A DNA stretch of 46,064 nt from Gallionella sp. (GTDB lineage Bacteria; Pseudomonadota; Gammaproteobacteria; Burkholderiales; Gallionellaceae): the NCBI GenBank assembly GCA_030645775.1, contig JAUSLX010000053.1:1-46064 (forward strand), given 5' to 3'. Positions within the stretch are counted from its first letter, which is position 1. The number at the start of each line of letters is the position of its first letter. This document shows positions 1 to 10,617 of the stretch, piece after piece. The notes below the pieces were generated by a model. It saw only the letters and a program-made list of their open reading frames with translations, ran no database searches and had not been told where the DNA came from. The position numbers and the translations under genes were made by a program.

Positions 1-48
1 CGCAGTGCAATATGCGCTGAACTATAAAAACTAAGCAAGGAGGATATT

Positions 49-495
49 ATGGATTTACGCAAACTCAAGACCCTGATAGAACTGGTTGAAGCTTCCGGCA
101 TTGCCGAACTGGAAATCAGCGAGGGCGAAGAACGCGTGCGCATCACTCGCACGGTCGCCTCCGGACAACAGATGTACGCACCCGCTCCGCAACAACAATT
201 CATGGCAGCCCCTGTTGCTGCGGCACCCGTCGCGGCACCGGCGGTGCCCGCCGCCGAGGAAGGCCATGTCGTCAAATCACCTATGGTAGGCACCTTCTAC
301 CGCTCTCCGTCGCCGGGTTCCAGGCAATTTGTGGACGTAGGCCAAAACGTGAACGCGGGCGACACCCTGTGCATCATCGAAGCCATGAAACTGCTCAACG
401 AAATTGACGCAGATCATACCGGCGTAATCAAGGCTATCCTGGTGGAAAACGGTCAACCCGTCGAATTTGGTCAGCCTCTCTTCGTAATAGGGTGA
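49..495 (+). CDS. accB: Biotin carboxyl carrier protein of acetyl-CoA carboxylase
   Basis: 148 aa with C-terminal biotinyl domain containing EAMKLLNEI; Ala/Pro linker; SD aaggagg upstream; followed by accC. Confidence 0.97.
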   Translation: MDLRKLKTLIELVEASGIAELEISEGEERVRITRTVASGQQMYAPAPQQQFMAAPVAAAPVAAPAVPAAEEGHVVKSPMVGTFYRSPSPGSRQFVDVGQNVNAGDTLCIIEAMKLLNEIDADHTGVIKAILVENGQPVEFGQPLFVIG

Positions 496-603
496 AATGT
501 TAAAAGTGAAATGTGAAACGTAATTCCCCTTCGTGAAGCCCTTGCCAGCGATGCAGGGCGAGCATCACGTTTCACCTTTCACCTTTCACACACAAAAGGT
601 GAA
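492..603. repeat. Convergent 7-bp repeat arrays and SD-overlapping hairpin in the accB-accC intergenic region
   Basis: Left: GTGAAAT GTTAAAA GTGAAAT GTGAAAC (492-519); right: GTTTCAC CTTTCAC CTTTCAC (569-589), inverse orientation; TTCACCTTT(578-586)/AAAGGTGAA(595-603) 9-bp stem. Confidence 0.85.
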
Positions 604-606
604 TAT

Positions 607-1962
607 ATGTTTGAAAAAATACTGATCGCAAATCGCGGTGAAATAGCATTGCGCATCCAGCGCGCCTGCCGCGAGATGGGCATTAAGACGGTTGTCGTGC
701 ATTCCGAAGCGGATGCCGATGCCAAATATGTAAAACTGGCCGATGAATCTGTCTGTATCGGCCCCGCACCATCGAGTCAAAGTTACCTGAGCATTCCCGC
801 CATCATCAGCGCAGCTGAAGTAACCGATGCACAGGCCATACACCCCGGCTACGGTTTTCTGTCCGAGAATGCCGACTTTTCCGAGCGCGTTGAAAAAAGC
901 GGCTTTGTGTTCATCGGGCCACGCGCTGAAACGATACGTCTGATGGGCGACAAGGTAAGCGCCAAGATTGCAATGAAGAAAGCGGGTGTGCCCTGCGTAC
1001 CCGGCGTGGAAGGCGCGTTGCCGGACAACCCTGCCGAGATCATCAAGATCGCGCGCAGCATCGGCTATCCTGTCATCATCAAGGCATCAGGCGGTGGCGG
1101 TGGACGCGGCATGCGCGTCGTGCATACCGAAGCCGCACTGCTGGGCGCAGTCACGATGACCCGCACCGAAGCACAGGCCGCGTTCAACAATCCTGTGGTG
1201 TACATGGAAAAGTATCTGGAAAATCCGCGCCACATCGAATTTCAGATACTCGCCGACCAGCATGGCAACGCCGTATATCTGGGTGAGCGCGATTGTTCCA
1301 TGCAACGCCGCAACCAGAAAATAATCGAGGAAGCGCCTGCCCCGCTGCTCAATGCGCGTCTACGCAACAAGATAGGCGAGCGCTGTGCCGAAGCCTGCCG
1401 CAAGATAGGTTATCGCGGCGCCGGCACGTTTGAATTCCTGTATGAAAACGGCGAATTTTTCTTCATCGAAATGAACACCCGGGTACAAGTGGAACATCCT
1501 GTTACCGAGATGATTACCGGCATAGACATCGTGCAGCAGCAGATACTCATCGCGGCGGGTGAAAAACTGCCTTTCCGCCAGCGCGACATACAGTTTAAAG
1601 GCCACGCCATCGAATGCCGCATCAATGCCGAGCACCCCTACAAATTCACGCCTTCTCCGGGGCGCATCACTTCCTGGCACGCGCCCGGCGGGCCTGGCAT
1701 CCGGGTTGATTCCCACGCCTATAACAATTATTACGTGCCGTCACATTACGACTCCATGATAGGCAAAATCATCGCTTACGGCGACACCCGCGAACAGGCG
1801 ATGGCGCGCATGCGTACCGCCTTGTCCGAAATGGCCGTGGAAGGCATCGATACCAATATCGCACTGCATCGCGACTTGTTGCTGGATGCAGCTTTTATGC
1901 GCGGGGGAACCAGCATTCACTATCTGGAAGAACGCCTCGCCGAACGCAACAAGGGCAAATAA
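607..1962 (+). CDS. accC: Acetyl-CoA carboxylase biotin carboxylase subunit
   Basis: 451 aa, [17 protein letters not shown] start, ATP-grasp motif [14 protein letters not shown]. Confidence 0.98.
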   Translation: MFEKILIANRGEIALRIQRACREMGIKTVVVHSEADADAKYVKLADESVCIGPAPSSQSYLSIPAIISAAEVTDAQAIHPGYGFLSENADFSERVEKSGFVFIGPRAETIRLMGDKVSAKIAMKKAGVPCVPGVEGALPDNPAEIIKIARSIGYPVIIKASGGGGGRGMRVVHTEAALLGAVTMTRTEAQAAFNNPVVYMEKYLENPRHIEFQILADQHGNAVYLGERDCSMQRRNQKIIEEAPAPLLNARLRNKIGERCAEACRKIGYRGAGTFEFLYENGEFFFIEMNTRVQVEHPVTEMITGIDIVQQQILIAAGEKLPFRQRDIQFKGHAIECRINAEHPYKFTPSPGRITSWHAPGGPGIRVDSHAYNNYYVPSHYDSMIGKIIAYGDTREQAMARMRTALSEMAVEGIDTNIALHRDLLLDAAFMRGGTSIHYLEERLAERNKGK

Positions 1963-2882
1963 TGTCCTGGCTGACACTCATCGTTGACACGGATGCGGTC
2001 CACGCCGAAGCCTTGAGCGATGCCCTGCTCGAACTCGGCGCACTCTCGGTGGATCTGCTCGATGCCGATGCCGATACGCCGGATGAACAGGCCATCTTCG
2101 GCGAACCCGGCGAACCGCCGCCCGGTGTCTGGCAGCACAACCGGGTTAGCGCCCTGTTCGATGCCGACCGGGATGTGGCCGGTATTTTTCGCACCGCACT
2201 CGCCCATATCGGCCTTACACAACTTCCCAGTCACCGCATCGAGACGCTAGCCGACAATGACTGGGTGCGTCTGACCCAGTCTCAATTCGAGCCTATCCCG
2301 ATTTCATCCCGGCTGTGGATCGTGCCGACCTGGCATACCCCGGCCGACCCGGATGCGATCAACATCGTGCTTGATCCCGGTCTGGCCTTTGGGACCGGCA
2401 GCCATCCCACCACGCGCCTGTGCCTGCGCTGGCTGGATGACCATATTCAAGGCGGCGAAAGCGTGCTGGATTATGGCTGCGGCTCCGGCATCCTCGCGAT
2501 TGCCGCGCTCAAACTGGGTGCTGCGCGCGCCGTCGGCGTGGATCTGGATGCGCAGGCGGTAACAGCCAGTCGCGACAATGCCATCGCCAATCAGGTTGAA
2601 AACGTGCGGTTTTATCTGCCCAACGCGGCCCCCCGGGATGACGCCGAAAAACGATTGGCCGGGCACCCGTATGATCTGGTGGTAGCGAACATCCTGACCA
2701 ATCCGCTGCGCCTGCTCGCGCCATTGCTGGCGGATGCCACGCGGCAAGGCGGGCAAATCGTGCTGTCCGGCATCCTGGAATCACAGGCGCAGGATGTGAT
2801 GAACATCTATCAGCAATGGTTTGACTTGAACTTGCCTGTTTTCGAGGATGGCTGGTCATGCCTGTCTGGCCGTAAACGTTGA
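1962..2882 (+). CDS. prmA: Ribosomal protein L11 methyltransferase
   Basis: VLDPGLAFGTGSHPTTRLCL and VLDYGCGSGILAIAALKLGA motifs; start overlaps accC stop. Confidence 0.96.
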   Translation: MSWLTLIVDTDAVHAEALSDALLELGALSVDLLDADADTPDEQAIFGEPGEPPPGVWQHNRVSALFDADRDVAGIFRTALAHIGLTQLPSHRIETLADNDWVRLTQSQFEPIPISSRLWIVPTWHTPADPDAINIVLDPGLAFGTGSHPTTRLCLRWLDDHIQGGESVLDYGCGSGILAIAALKLGAARAVGVDLDAQAVTASRDNAIANQVENVRFYLPNAAPRDDAEKRLAGHPYDLVVANILTNPLRLLAPLLADATRQGGQIVLSGILESQAQDVMNIYQQWFDLNLPVFEDGWSCLSGRKR

Positions 2883-2893
2883 GTGCGGCACTG

Positions 2894-3919
2894 ATGAATG
2901 GCACGACACTCTGCCCGCACTGCGCAACCCGCTTCAAAATTAGCGAAGCGCAACTGGCCGCCCATCACGGCATAGTGCGCTGCGGCCACTGTCTGCAAGC
3001 GTTTGATGCACGCCCAAATTTCGTTCCGGAACAACCCGGCCCGCAACTCGATCTGCTCACCGACGAGGTCACCGATCAGGACGAAGCGGCCGTATTTAAA
3101 GAACAGGACGAACGGGGGCTATCCAGCGTAAATGAGGCGCCAGATACCCGCCCGCCCGATGAAGATGAGCTCTCAACCCGCCCGACTGAAGATGAGGCCG
3201 CTACCACCCGCGAAGACGCCCCATCTGACAGTGTTAGCTCTGATGAATCCGCGTTGCCTGAGTCTGATGACCCACTGGATTTCAGCCATCCGGTTGTATC
3301 CGTTGAGGTACAGGCCGACGATTTTTCCGGAGTGCCGACCGACACCCTGACTTCCGAAGAACGGCCTGCCCGGACACTGGCGGAACAGGTGATCGTGGTA
3401 CACGACGAGATTGAAGACGCGCCCCCTGCCACACCCGAACGACACACCGCGCTCCGGGTCATAGCCGCGTTGGTACTGACCGTATTACTGATGGCGCAGG
3501 CGGGGTATTTTTTCCGCGTCGGCCTTGCCGCACATCTTCCCGTACTCAAACCTGCACTGGTCGGCTACTGTCAGTTACTGAATTGCAGTGTGCCGCTACC
3601 GCAGAATACTGAACTGATGGGCATAGAATCCTCCTCCCTCGTCGCAGAGCCCGAACACGAGAACCAGATTACCCTCAACGCCTTGCTGCGCAACCGCGCC
3701 AGTTATAGCACGGCATTCCCCACGCTGGAACTCACCCTCAATGACAACCAGGATCGACCTCTGGCACGCCGTTTATTCCTGCCTGAGGAATATTTGCCCG
3801 CTGATGAAAACGAACAAACGGGTTTTCCGAAAAACCATGAAATCAATCTCAAGCTGCGCATGAATACCGCCGATCTCAGGCCGGAAGGCTATCGCCTGGA
3901 ATTGTTTTACCCGCGATAA
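2894..3919 (+). CDS. Zinc-ribbon, DUF3426-domain membrane protein
   Basis: N-terminal CPHCATRFKIS...VRCGHCLQAFDA zinc ribbon, acidic linker, single TM, C-terminal DUF3426-like domain; ATG at 2894 preferred over upstream TTG. Confidence 0.85.
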   Translation: MNGTTLCPHCATRFKISEAQLAAHHGIVRCGHCLQAFDARPNFVPEQPGPQLDLLTDEVTDQDEAAVFKEQDERGLSSVNEAPDTRPPDEDELSTRPTEDEAATTREDAPSDSVSSDESALPESDDPLDFSHPVVSVEVQADDFSGVPTDTLTSEERPARTLAEQVIVVHDEIEDAPPATPERHTALRVIAALVLTVLLMAQAGYFFRVGLAAHLPVLKPALVGYCQLLNCSVPLPQNTELMGIESSSLVAEPEHENQITLNALLRNRASYSTAFPTLELTLNDNQDRPLARRLFLPEEYLPADENEQTGFPKNHEINLKLRMNTADLRPEGYRLELFYPR

Positions 3920-3976
3920 CGTCCCATCTACCTGATGGGTCGCCAAAGATCAACCTGGCCTTCTGCGATTCGAGAT

Positions 3977-4840
3977 TTACGCCTGACCAACGACGCTGTC
4001 GTCAAACGCCACATCACCTTCGGCCACTTCCTGGCCCAGCAGCATGCCCTTGAAATCGAACAGTTTCCCGTCCAGCAAATGCGAGGGGGCAACGTTCTGC
4101 ATCGCGGTAAAGATGGTCTGGCTGCGTCCGGGATATTGGCGCTCCCAGTTGGTGAGCATTTCCTTGATATTCTGGCGTTGCATATTTTCCAGCGAGCCGC
4201 ACAGATTGCACGGGATGATAGGAAATTCCATGCCGCGCGCATAACGGGCAATGTCTTTTTCCACGCAATAGGCCAGCGGACGAATCACAATATGGTCGCC
4301 CTTGTCCGTCACCAGCTTGGGCGGCATGGCCTTGAGCTTGCCGGCAAAAAACATGTTCAAAAACAACGTTTCTATCATGTCATCGCGGTGATGCCCCAGC
4401 GCGATCTTGTTCGCACCCAACTCACCCGCCACCTTGTAAATAATGCCCCGGCGCAACCGTGAACACAGGGAACAAGTGGTTTTCCCCTCAGGGATTTTTT
4501 CCTTGACGATGGAATAAGTATCCTGCGTTTCAATGTGATATTCAACGCCGAGCGACTTCAGGTAATTGGGCAATATTTCTGCAGGGAAACCCGGTTGCTT
4601 CTGATCCAGATTCATTGCGACGATGCGAAAATCAATCGGTGCACGTTTGCGCAAACTAAGCAGAATATCCAGCAGGGTATAGGAATCCTTGCCGCCGGAG
4701 AGACACACCATCACCGAGTCGCCGTCTTCTATCATATTAAAATCGAAGATGGCCTTGCCGACCTGATGTTCCAGCCGACTCTTGAGTTTGTTGAAGTTAC
4801 CGGAATGGTCAAAATGGACAGCTTGTGCGATTGCGCTCAT
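3977..4840 (-). CDS. ttcA: tRNA 2-thiocytidine(32) synthetase
   Basis: PP-loop [26 protein letters not shown] cysteine motif, [17 protein letters not shown]. Confidence 0.95.
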   Translation of the reverse strand: MSAIAQAVHFDHSGNFNKLKSRLEHQVGKAIFDFNMIEDGDSVMVCLSGGKDSYTLLDILLSLRKRAPIDFRIVAMNLDQKQPGFPAEILPNYLKSLGVEYHIETQDTYSIVKEKIPEGKTTCSLCSRLRRGIIYKVAGELGANKIALGHHRDDMIETLFLNMFFAGKLKAMPPKLVTDKGDHIVIRPLAYCVEKDIARYARGMEFPIIPCNLCGSLENMQRQNIKEMLTNWERQYPGRSQTIFTAMQNVAPSHLLDGKLFDFKGMLLGQEVAEGDVAFDDSVVGQA

Positions 4841-4852
4841 AAAATTTCCAGA

Positions 4853-5605
4853 CTAAATGTTAATACTACGGCCGCCATCAACTGCAATGACCTGCCCGGT
4901 GATGTAGGGTGCATCCTGTATCAGGAAGGCGACTGTCCGAGCGATGTCATCCGGTTCGCCTTCGCGTTTGAGCAGCGTATGGGCAACAATTTTGCGCCGC
5001 TCCGTTTCATCTTCCCATTGCGCGTTCTCAGGCCAGAGGATCACGCCAGGCGCGACGGCATTCACGCGTACTTGCGGTGCCATTTCCTGCGCCAGACCAC
5101 GCGTTAACGCGACCAGGCCGGCCTTGGCCACGCTGTATAAAAGATGCCCGGACATCGGGCGTTCCGCGTGTATATCGACAATATTGACGATGCAGCCATG
5201 CCGACGACGCAGCTCATCCGCTGCCGCCTGCGCCAGAAACAACGGTGCCCGCAGGTTGGTGCCGAGCAGATCGTGCCAATGTTGTTCATCCACGCTAGCC
5301 AGCGGGGTTGCGTAAAAGCTGGAGGCGTTATTAACCAGTGCATCCAGCCTTCCAAAGCGTGCGATGATTTGCTCAAGCAATGGTGGCAAGGCCGCCAGAT
5401 CGAGCAGATCGGCCGAAAAAACCGCAACACTGTCCGTGCGCAGCGCATTCAGCTCATCCTGCAACAGCAGTGCCTCGTGCGCCGATGATCGGTAATGCAG
5501 CGCGATGTTTGCGCCTGACGCGTGCAGGCGGCGACAAATCGCTGCGCCAACTCGCTTGGCGCCGCCTGTCACCAAGATAACTTTGCCTTGCATCCAACCC
5601 TCCAT
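4853..5605 (-). CDS. SDR-family oxidoreductase, pteridine reductase-like
   Basis: VTGGAKRVGAAICRRLHASGANIALHYRSS, YSVAKAGLVALTRGLA, C-terminal ITGQVIAVDGGRSI. Confidence 0.85.
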   Translation of the reverse strand: MEGWMQGKVILVTGGAKRVGAAICRRLHASGANIALHYRSSAHEALLLQDELNALRTDSVAVFSADLLDLAALPPLLEQIIARFGRLDALVNNASSFYATPLASVDEQHWHDLLGTNLRAPLFLAQAAADELRRRHGCIVNIVDIHAERPMSGHLLYSVAKAGLVALTRGLAQEMAPQVRVNAVAPGVILWPENAQWEDETERRKIVAHTLLKREGEPDDIARTVAFLIQDAPYITGQVIAVDGGRSINI

Positions 5606-5638
5606 TAAACTTGCAAACCCTGCGAATTATACCTGACC

Positions 5639-6805
5639 ATGACCCCATCACCTGCCACTTCACTTCCTGAGCCCGGCACTGAAGCCGCACAACACAGCGC
5701 ACGCCTGATCGACGCGATACGACACGACATCGCCGCACAAGGCGGCTGGATTTCCTTCGCACGCTATATGGAACTGGCCTTATACGCGCCGGGGCTGGGC
5801 TATTACACGGCTGGCGCGCATAAATTCGGCGAATCCGGCGATTTCATCACCGCGCCCGAGCTCTCGCCCCTGTTCGGGCGCACGCTGGCCAGACAAGTTG
5901 CCGAGATCATGGCGGGCAGCACGCCGCATATTCTGGAACTGGGCGCGGGCAGCGGCAAGCTGGCGGCAGACATACTGAGCGAACTGGAACAACTGAATTG
6001 CCTGCCGGACAGCTACGATATCCTTGAGGTAAGTGCCGACCTGCGCGCGCGCCAGCGAACCCTGCTGCACCAGCGCCTGCCGCATTTATCGGATCGTGTG
6101 CATTGGCTGGAAACCTTACCGGAAACATTCAGCGGGGCTATTGTTGCCAACGAAGTACTGGACGCGCTGCCCGTGCATCTGGTGCGCTGGCAAGACAGTG
6201 CGACAACGGAAATCGGTGTCGCGCAACATGAATCCGGTTTCATCCGCGAGGAACGCGTCATCACGGATGAGGCACTGTTACAGGCGGCCCGAAAGATCAG
6301 CGTGCCTGACGGTTATGTCAGCGAAATCTGCCTGGCCGCGCACGGCCTGGTCAACAGCCTGTCCAGCCGATTGACGCAAGGCGCGATGCTGTTCATCGAC
6401 TATGGTTTCGGCGCGCGCGAGTTCTATCATCCACAACGTAACACCGGCACCCTGATGTGCCACTACCGGCATCGCGCCCACGACGATCCGTTTTTTCTGC
6501 CCGGTTTGCAGGACATCACCGCCCATGTCAATTTCACCGACATCGCGGAATGCGGCATAGACGCCGGTCTGGAATTGCTGGGGTACACCAACCAGGCCTT
6601 TTTCCTGATCAACAACGGGATCACTGAACTGCTGGAAGAGACGTCGCCCGAGAACCTGCTCGACTATTTGCCGCTCTCGGCACAATTGCAGAAACTGACC
6701 AGCCCGGCGGAAATGGGCGAACTGTTCAAGGTCATCGCATTGGGGAAAAACATGGCGCATCCCTTATCCGGATTCGCTCGCGGCGATTTGACCCGCTTGC
6801 TGTAG
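5639..6805 (+). CDS. Class I SAM-dependent methyltransferase, MidA/COG1565-like
   Basis: ISFARYMELALYAPGLGYYTAGAHKFGESGDFITAPELSPLFG, ANEVLDALPVHL, FIDYGFGAREFYHPQRNTGTLMCHYRH. Confidence 0.9.
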   Translation: MTPSPATSLPEPGTEAAQHSARLIDAIRHDIAAQGGWISFARYMELALYAPGLGYYTAGAHKFGESGDFITAPELSPLFGRTLARQVAEIMAGSTPHILELGAGSGKLAADILSELEQLNCLPDSYDILEVSADLRARQRTLLHQRLPHLSDRVHWLETLPETFSGAIVANEVLDALPVHLVRWQDSATTEIGVAQHESGFIREERVITDEALLQAARKISVPDGYVSEICLAAHGLVNSLSSRLTQGAMLFIDYGFGAREFYHPQRNTGTLMCHYRHRAHDDPFFLPGLQDITAHVNFTDIAECGIDAGLELLGYTNQAFFLINNGITELLEETSPENLLDYLPLSAQLQKLTSPAEMGELFKVIALGKNMAHPLSGFARGDLTRLL

Positions 6806-6806
6806 A

Positions 6807-7292
6807 TTACTGAGTCGCAGCAGAATCAGCAGCAGCCGCTGAATCCGCATTGCCCTTCGCACGCACATAATCGGCAATTTCCTTCATAACCAATTGTTCG
6901 TCATGATTGCTATCTATCGCGTCAAAATTAGCGCTCATATTGGGCAATACCTTAGCCTCATCGCGTGACAATTTACCGTCTTTATCCTTGTCAGCCGCAT
7001 CCAGATTACGGCTGAATTCACGGCGTCTGTTATCTGACGCCAAAAAAGCATCCTTGATTTCCTTTCTTGTCAGTCCGCCATCGTGATCAACATCAATCTG
7101 ATCAAAGTTTTCTGCTATGGCGGGTGCTTTTGACTCGGCTTCCGCTCTGGATATTTTGCCGGTGTTATTGCTGTCCAGATTACGGAACATCTGGTTAAAC
7201 CTCTGCGCCTGATTGCGGCTGGCGGCCTGCTCTGCCGACCATGCCATGCATGGCATGGCAACCAGTAATACACCCACTACCCATTTACCCAT
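6807..7292 (-). CDS. Exported EF-hand calcium-binding protein
   Basis: Signal peptide MGKWVVGVLLVAMPCMAWSAE; four EF-hand-like loops (DSNNTGKISRAE, DVDHDGGLTRKE, DKDKDGKLSRDE, DSNHDEQLVMKE); ATG at 7292. Confidence 0.88.
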   Translation of the reverse strand: MGKWVVGVLLVAMPCMAWSAEQAASRNQAQRFNQMFRNLDSNNTGKISRAEAESKAPAIAENFDQIDVDHDGGLTRKEIKDAFLASDNRRREFSRNLDAADKDKDGKLSRDEAKVLPNMSANFDAIDSNHDEQLVMKEIADYVRAKGNADSAAAADSAATQ

Positions 7293-8518
7293 GACTGTTC
7301 CTTTCCTTGTTTTTCCATCTGATTTTTTATCGCACCGATGCGCGCCTGCTGGACGGCGACGGGTATTGCGCCCTGGCATGAGCGCGCAATCTCGCCCGCA
7401 TCCAGCGCACGCGCAACCGCCAACAATTGCAGCAAATAGTCAGCTTGCGGATAAGGATCATGCTCACTCCCCCCGCGTCCGCGTGCGTCAGACGCACAAA
7501 CTTGCAGCAATTGCGCAAACCGCTCAGGGCGGCGCCAGGCATCAGCAGACTGAAACAACTTGACTATCGTATCGGCGCGCAGTTCCATGGCGCGATGAAT
7601 ATCACCATGGTAACGCGCTGCCAATAAGGCCAGATCGCGGCATTCCCCCGTCGCACGCAACCGCTGGGCCAGTGTTTTCACCAGACTCACGCTGCGCAAC
7701 TCATGGCCGATATGGCGCGGCCATTCGTGCCTGGGCGTTGTACCCTTGCCCAGATCATGCGTCAGCGCGGCAAAACGCACTTCCAGCGCGTAATCATGGC
7801 GCGCGGCATCGTCAATCACCATCAGCGTATGAACACCGCAATCGATTTCAGGATGATATTTTTCCGGCTGCGGCACGCCAAATAAGGCATCCACTTCGGG
7901 CAATACTTTCGCCAATGCTCCGCAACTGCGCAGCGTGGCAAAAAAAGACGAGGGGGTTTTCTCCATCAGTCCACGCGCCAGTTCCTGCCAGACACGCTCA
8001 GGCACCAGCGCGTCCACTTCGCCGTTGTCTACCATATCGCGCATCAGTGACAGCGTTTCCGCTGCGATGGTAAAGCCGAAACGCGCTGCAAAGCGCGCTG
8101 CACGCAGGATGCGCACCGGATCTTCATTGAATGCACCGCTGACGTGGCGCAGAATTCCGGCGCGCAAATCAGCGATACCGTTATACGGATCGATCAGATT
8201 GCCGTCGGCATCCTGTGCAATCGCATTGACGGTAAAATCTCGACGCAGCAAATCCTGTTCCAGCGTGACATCAGCTGCAGCATGAACGGCAAAACCCTTG
8301 TAGCCGCGCGCCGTCTTGCGTTCGGTGCGTGCCAGGGCATATTCCTCATGGGTATCGGGATGCAGAAAGACCGGGAAGTCCTTGCCCACAGGCTGGAACC
8401 CCTGCGCCACCATCGCGTCAGGCGTGCTGCCCACCACGACCCAGTCATGGTCTTTTACCGGCAAGCCCAGCAAACGGTCGCGCACCGCACCCCCTACGCA
8501 GTAAACGGTAGCGTTCAT
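7277..8518 (-). CDS. cca: Multifunctional CCA-adding tRNA nucleotidyltransferase with HD domain
   Basis: VGGAVRDRLLGLPVKDHDWVVVGSTPDAM; RRDFTVNAIAQD; HD motif ALTHDLGKGTTP. Confidence 0.96.
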   Translation of the reverse strand: MNATVYCVGGAVRDRLLGLPVKDHDWVVVGSTPDAMVAQGFQPVGKDFPVFLHPDTHEEYALARTERKTARGYKGFAVHAAADVTLEQDLLRRDFTVNAIAQDADGNLIDPYNGIADLRAGILRHVSGAFNEDPVRILRAARFAARFGFTIAAETLSLMRDMVDNGEVDALVPERVWQELARGLMEKTPSSFFATLRSCGALAKVLPEVDALFGVPQPEKYHPEIDCGVHTLMVIDDAARHDYALEVRFAALTHDLGKGTTPRHEWPRHIGHELRSVSLVKTLAQRLRATGECRDLALLAARYHGDIHRAMELRADTIVKLFQSADAWRRPERFAQLLQVCASDARGRGGSEHDPYPQADYLLQLLAVARALDAGEIARSCQGAIPVAVQQARIGAIKNQMEKQGKEQSWVNG

Positions 8519-10458
8519 TGCGTCGCACCCGGGGATTTATCTTCAGCGAGCGTATTGTCGCCGGGTTTGCCGGTAATAATCCCCACGCGCTGTTTCAGGG
8601 AACGTGGCGGGTCACCGAATTGTCTGGCGTAATACACCGTGTTGCTCATCACTTTCTTTACATAATCACGCGTCTCGTTGAACGGGATCGTCTCGGCATA
8701 AATTGCGCCTTCCATTGGTATGTCGGTACGCCAGCGCCGTGCCCGGCCCGGCCCGGCATTGTAGGCAGCCGAAGCCAGCACCGGGCTATCGTCCAGCGAG
8801 GACAACATATTTTTCATGTAAAACGTGCCCAGCCTCAGGTTGGTATCCAGCTGGTGTATCAGCGACTCACGATAATCTTTTAAACCCAGCTTCCTGGCTA
8901 TCCAATGTGCCGTCGTCGGCATGACCTGCATCAATCCCGCCGCACCCACCCCGGATTTCGCAGACGTCACAAAGCGGCTCTCCTGACGCATCAGGCCATA
9001 TACCCAGGCTTCTTCCAGACCGTTTTCCTGAATATGTTCGCGCAATGCAGCACGGTAGGGTGCCAGATAGCGCAGACCGAAATCATGTACCAGTACGGTT
9101 TTTTCGGCGGTATTGATGGCGCGATCATACATTTCGTTGCGCCGTGCAATTTCCGCTGCGGCAAGCAACTCCTGGTCGTTAAAATTGCGGATGACCCATA
9201 TCCACTCGCGCATCGCATCGGTACGCAAATTCATGCGATACAACGCCAGCGCGCGTTGCACTCCCGGCAACGCGGCAACGGTAGCCACGTCATTTTTACC
9301 CGGCTGATAAATCGAAGGCAGCGCACTGAGCACAGGCGTGTCAGCCAACTCATCGCGGGCCAGCTGCCCATAGAAATCATATTCCGCGCTTAGTGTCACG
9401 AAGATTTTCGTCGCATCGCCGCCTCTGCCCGAAGCCTGCAGAGCGCGCGCCTGCCAGTATCGCCAGGCTGCCTCATTGCGCTGCGCTGCACTCATCGCAT
9501 TGATGGCTGACAACACTTCGTGCCAATCCTGCGCACGCAGTGCTGCGCGTACCCGCCAGGCGGATTGTTGCTCATTCAGTGATATTTTGCCTGCCTCCCT
9601 GAACCAGTGCGACGCGCGGGCATCATGCTTGCGTGCCCCCTCGTAAGCCAGCCAGCCGAAGAAATAATGCCGTTCGCTTTCAGGAAAATGCAGCGCCAAT
9701 TTTTCCCATTGTCTGGCCGCCAGGTCCGGGGATTGCTTGGCCAAACGTTGCAAGGCAAACAACGCGACTGCACGCTGACCTGCGCTGGCGCTGTCGAGCG
9801 ATTCACGTTCCAGATAGCGACCGGGGTTTTCCATCGCCTGGCTCAGTGCGTCTGGCGAGATTTCACGTTCGCCCACAAGTTGCCCTGCAAGATATTTCGC
9901 TAGCGAAGCGTTGCCAGCTTCCAGCGCCAGGCGCAGCCGCTGCCAGATATCCTGTTGTGTAATCACGCCCGCGGTCAGGGCCGCCTCGAACACCGTGCCG
10001 CAGCCCTCCGGCATATCCTTGCCGCTGAACCACAAGTCACGCGCCTCACGCAACACAGCCTGTTGCTGGCTTCTCAGACGCGATTGCAAGGCGTAACAAG
10101 TCAACGCCGTATCTTCAGCAAGCAGGCGCGGATACTCGCTATCGAACAAATCCCATTGCTGTTTCCTGCCCAGTATTCTGAGCCACTCAGCGCGCATTCT
10201 GTCTATCAGCGGCGTATCATCAGGGCGCGCCAAATAAGCGCGGATAACCCCAGGATCAACCGTTTCCAGCTTCATTCTCAACTGGTAATAGGAAATATAA
10301 ACTTCCAGCGGTGAATGCTGGAGACGCTGTGCAAAAATGGCCAGTTTGGCGGCATCACCCGCCCGGAACGCATCCCGGGCAGCCAGGAAGTCATCATCCT
10401 GCCCCGCCAACGCGGTGCCGGCAATCAGTGACCATAACAACAAAAGGAATTTCATCAA
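8515..10458 (-). CDS. slt: Soluble lytic murein transglycosylase
   Basis: C-terminal lysozyme-like QESRFVTSAKSGVGAAGLMQVMPTTA...ASAAYNAGPGRARRWR after alpha-superhelical N-terminus. Confidence 0.93.
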   Translation of the reverse strand: MMKFLLLLWSLIAGTALAGQDDDFLAARDAFRAGDAAKLAIFAQRLQHSPLEVYISYYQLRMKLETVDPGVIRAYLARPDDTPLIDRMRAEWLRILGRKQQWDLFDSEYPRLLAEDTALTCYALQSRLRSQQQAVLREARDLWFSGKDMPEGCGTVFEAALTAGVITQQDIWQRLRLALEAGNASLAKYLAGQLVGEREISPDALSQAMENPGRYLERESLDSASAGQRAVALFALQRLAKQSPDLAARQWEKLALHFPESERHYFFGWLAYEGARKHDARASHWFREAGKISLNEQQSAWRVRAALRAQDWHEVLSAINAMSAAQRNEAAWRYWQARALQASGRGGDATKIFVTLSAEYDFYGQLARDELADTPVLSALPSIYQPGKNDVATVAALPGVQRALALYRMNLRTDAMREWIWVIRNFNDQELLAAAEIARRNEMYDRAINTAEKTVLVHDFGLRYLAPYRAALREHIQENGLEEAWVYGLMRQESRFVTSAKSGVGAAGLMQVMPTTAHWIARKLGLKDYRESLIHQLDTNLRLGTFYMKNMLSSLDDSPVLASAAYNAGPGRARRWRTDIPMEGAIYAETIPFNETRDYVKKVMSNTVYYARQFGDPPRSLKQRVGIITGKPGDNTLAEDKSPGATQ

Positions 10459-10617
10459 GGGGAAAAGTGACTAACGGAACTGTCGGCAAGCATACCATAA
10501 CGCCGTCGGACACCAGCCTGTGTAAGGCGCAATTTATCAAAGGCGGTGAGCAAAGCCGGTTTACCTGCTTGCGCGCACGTGATAGCCTCCTTGCCACACT
10601 TAAATTAAGGGCAATTC

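Noticed and set aside
3076-3549. 157-aa Ser-rich minus-strand ORF
   Set aside because: Opposite strand of the acidic linker of the DUF3426 protein; Ser-richness is the complement of Asp/Glu/Thr codons.
3923-3939. CCCATC-TACCT-GATGGG hairpin between convergent genes
   Set aside because: Short stem with no adjacent T-tract; not enough to call a terminator.
3935-5107. Plus-strand ORFs of 175 and 190 aa
   Set aside because: Antisense to ttcA and the SDR gene; no domain signal; shadow ORFs.
7672-8632. Plus-strand ORFs of 116-162 aa opposite cca
   Set aside because: Antisense to a strongly conserved gene, low-complexity composition.
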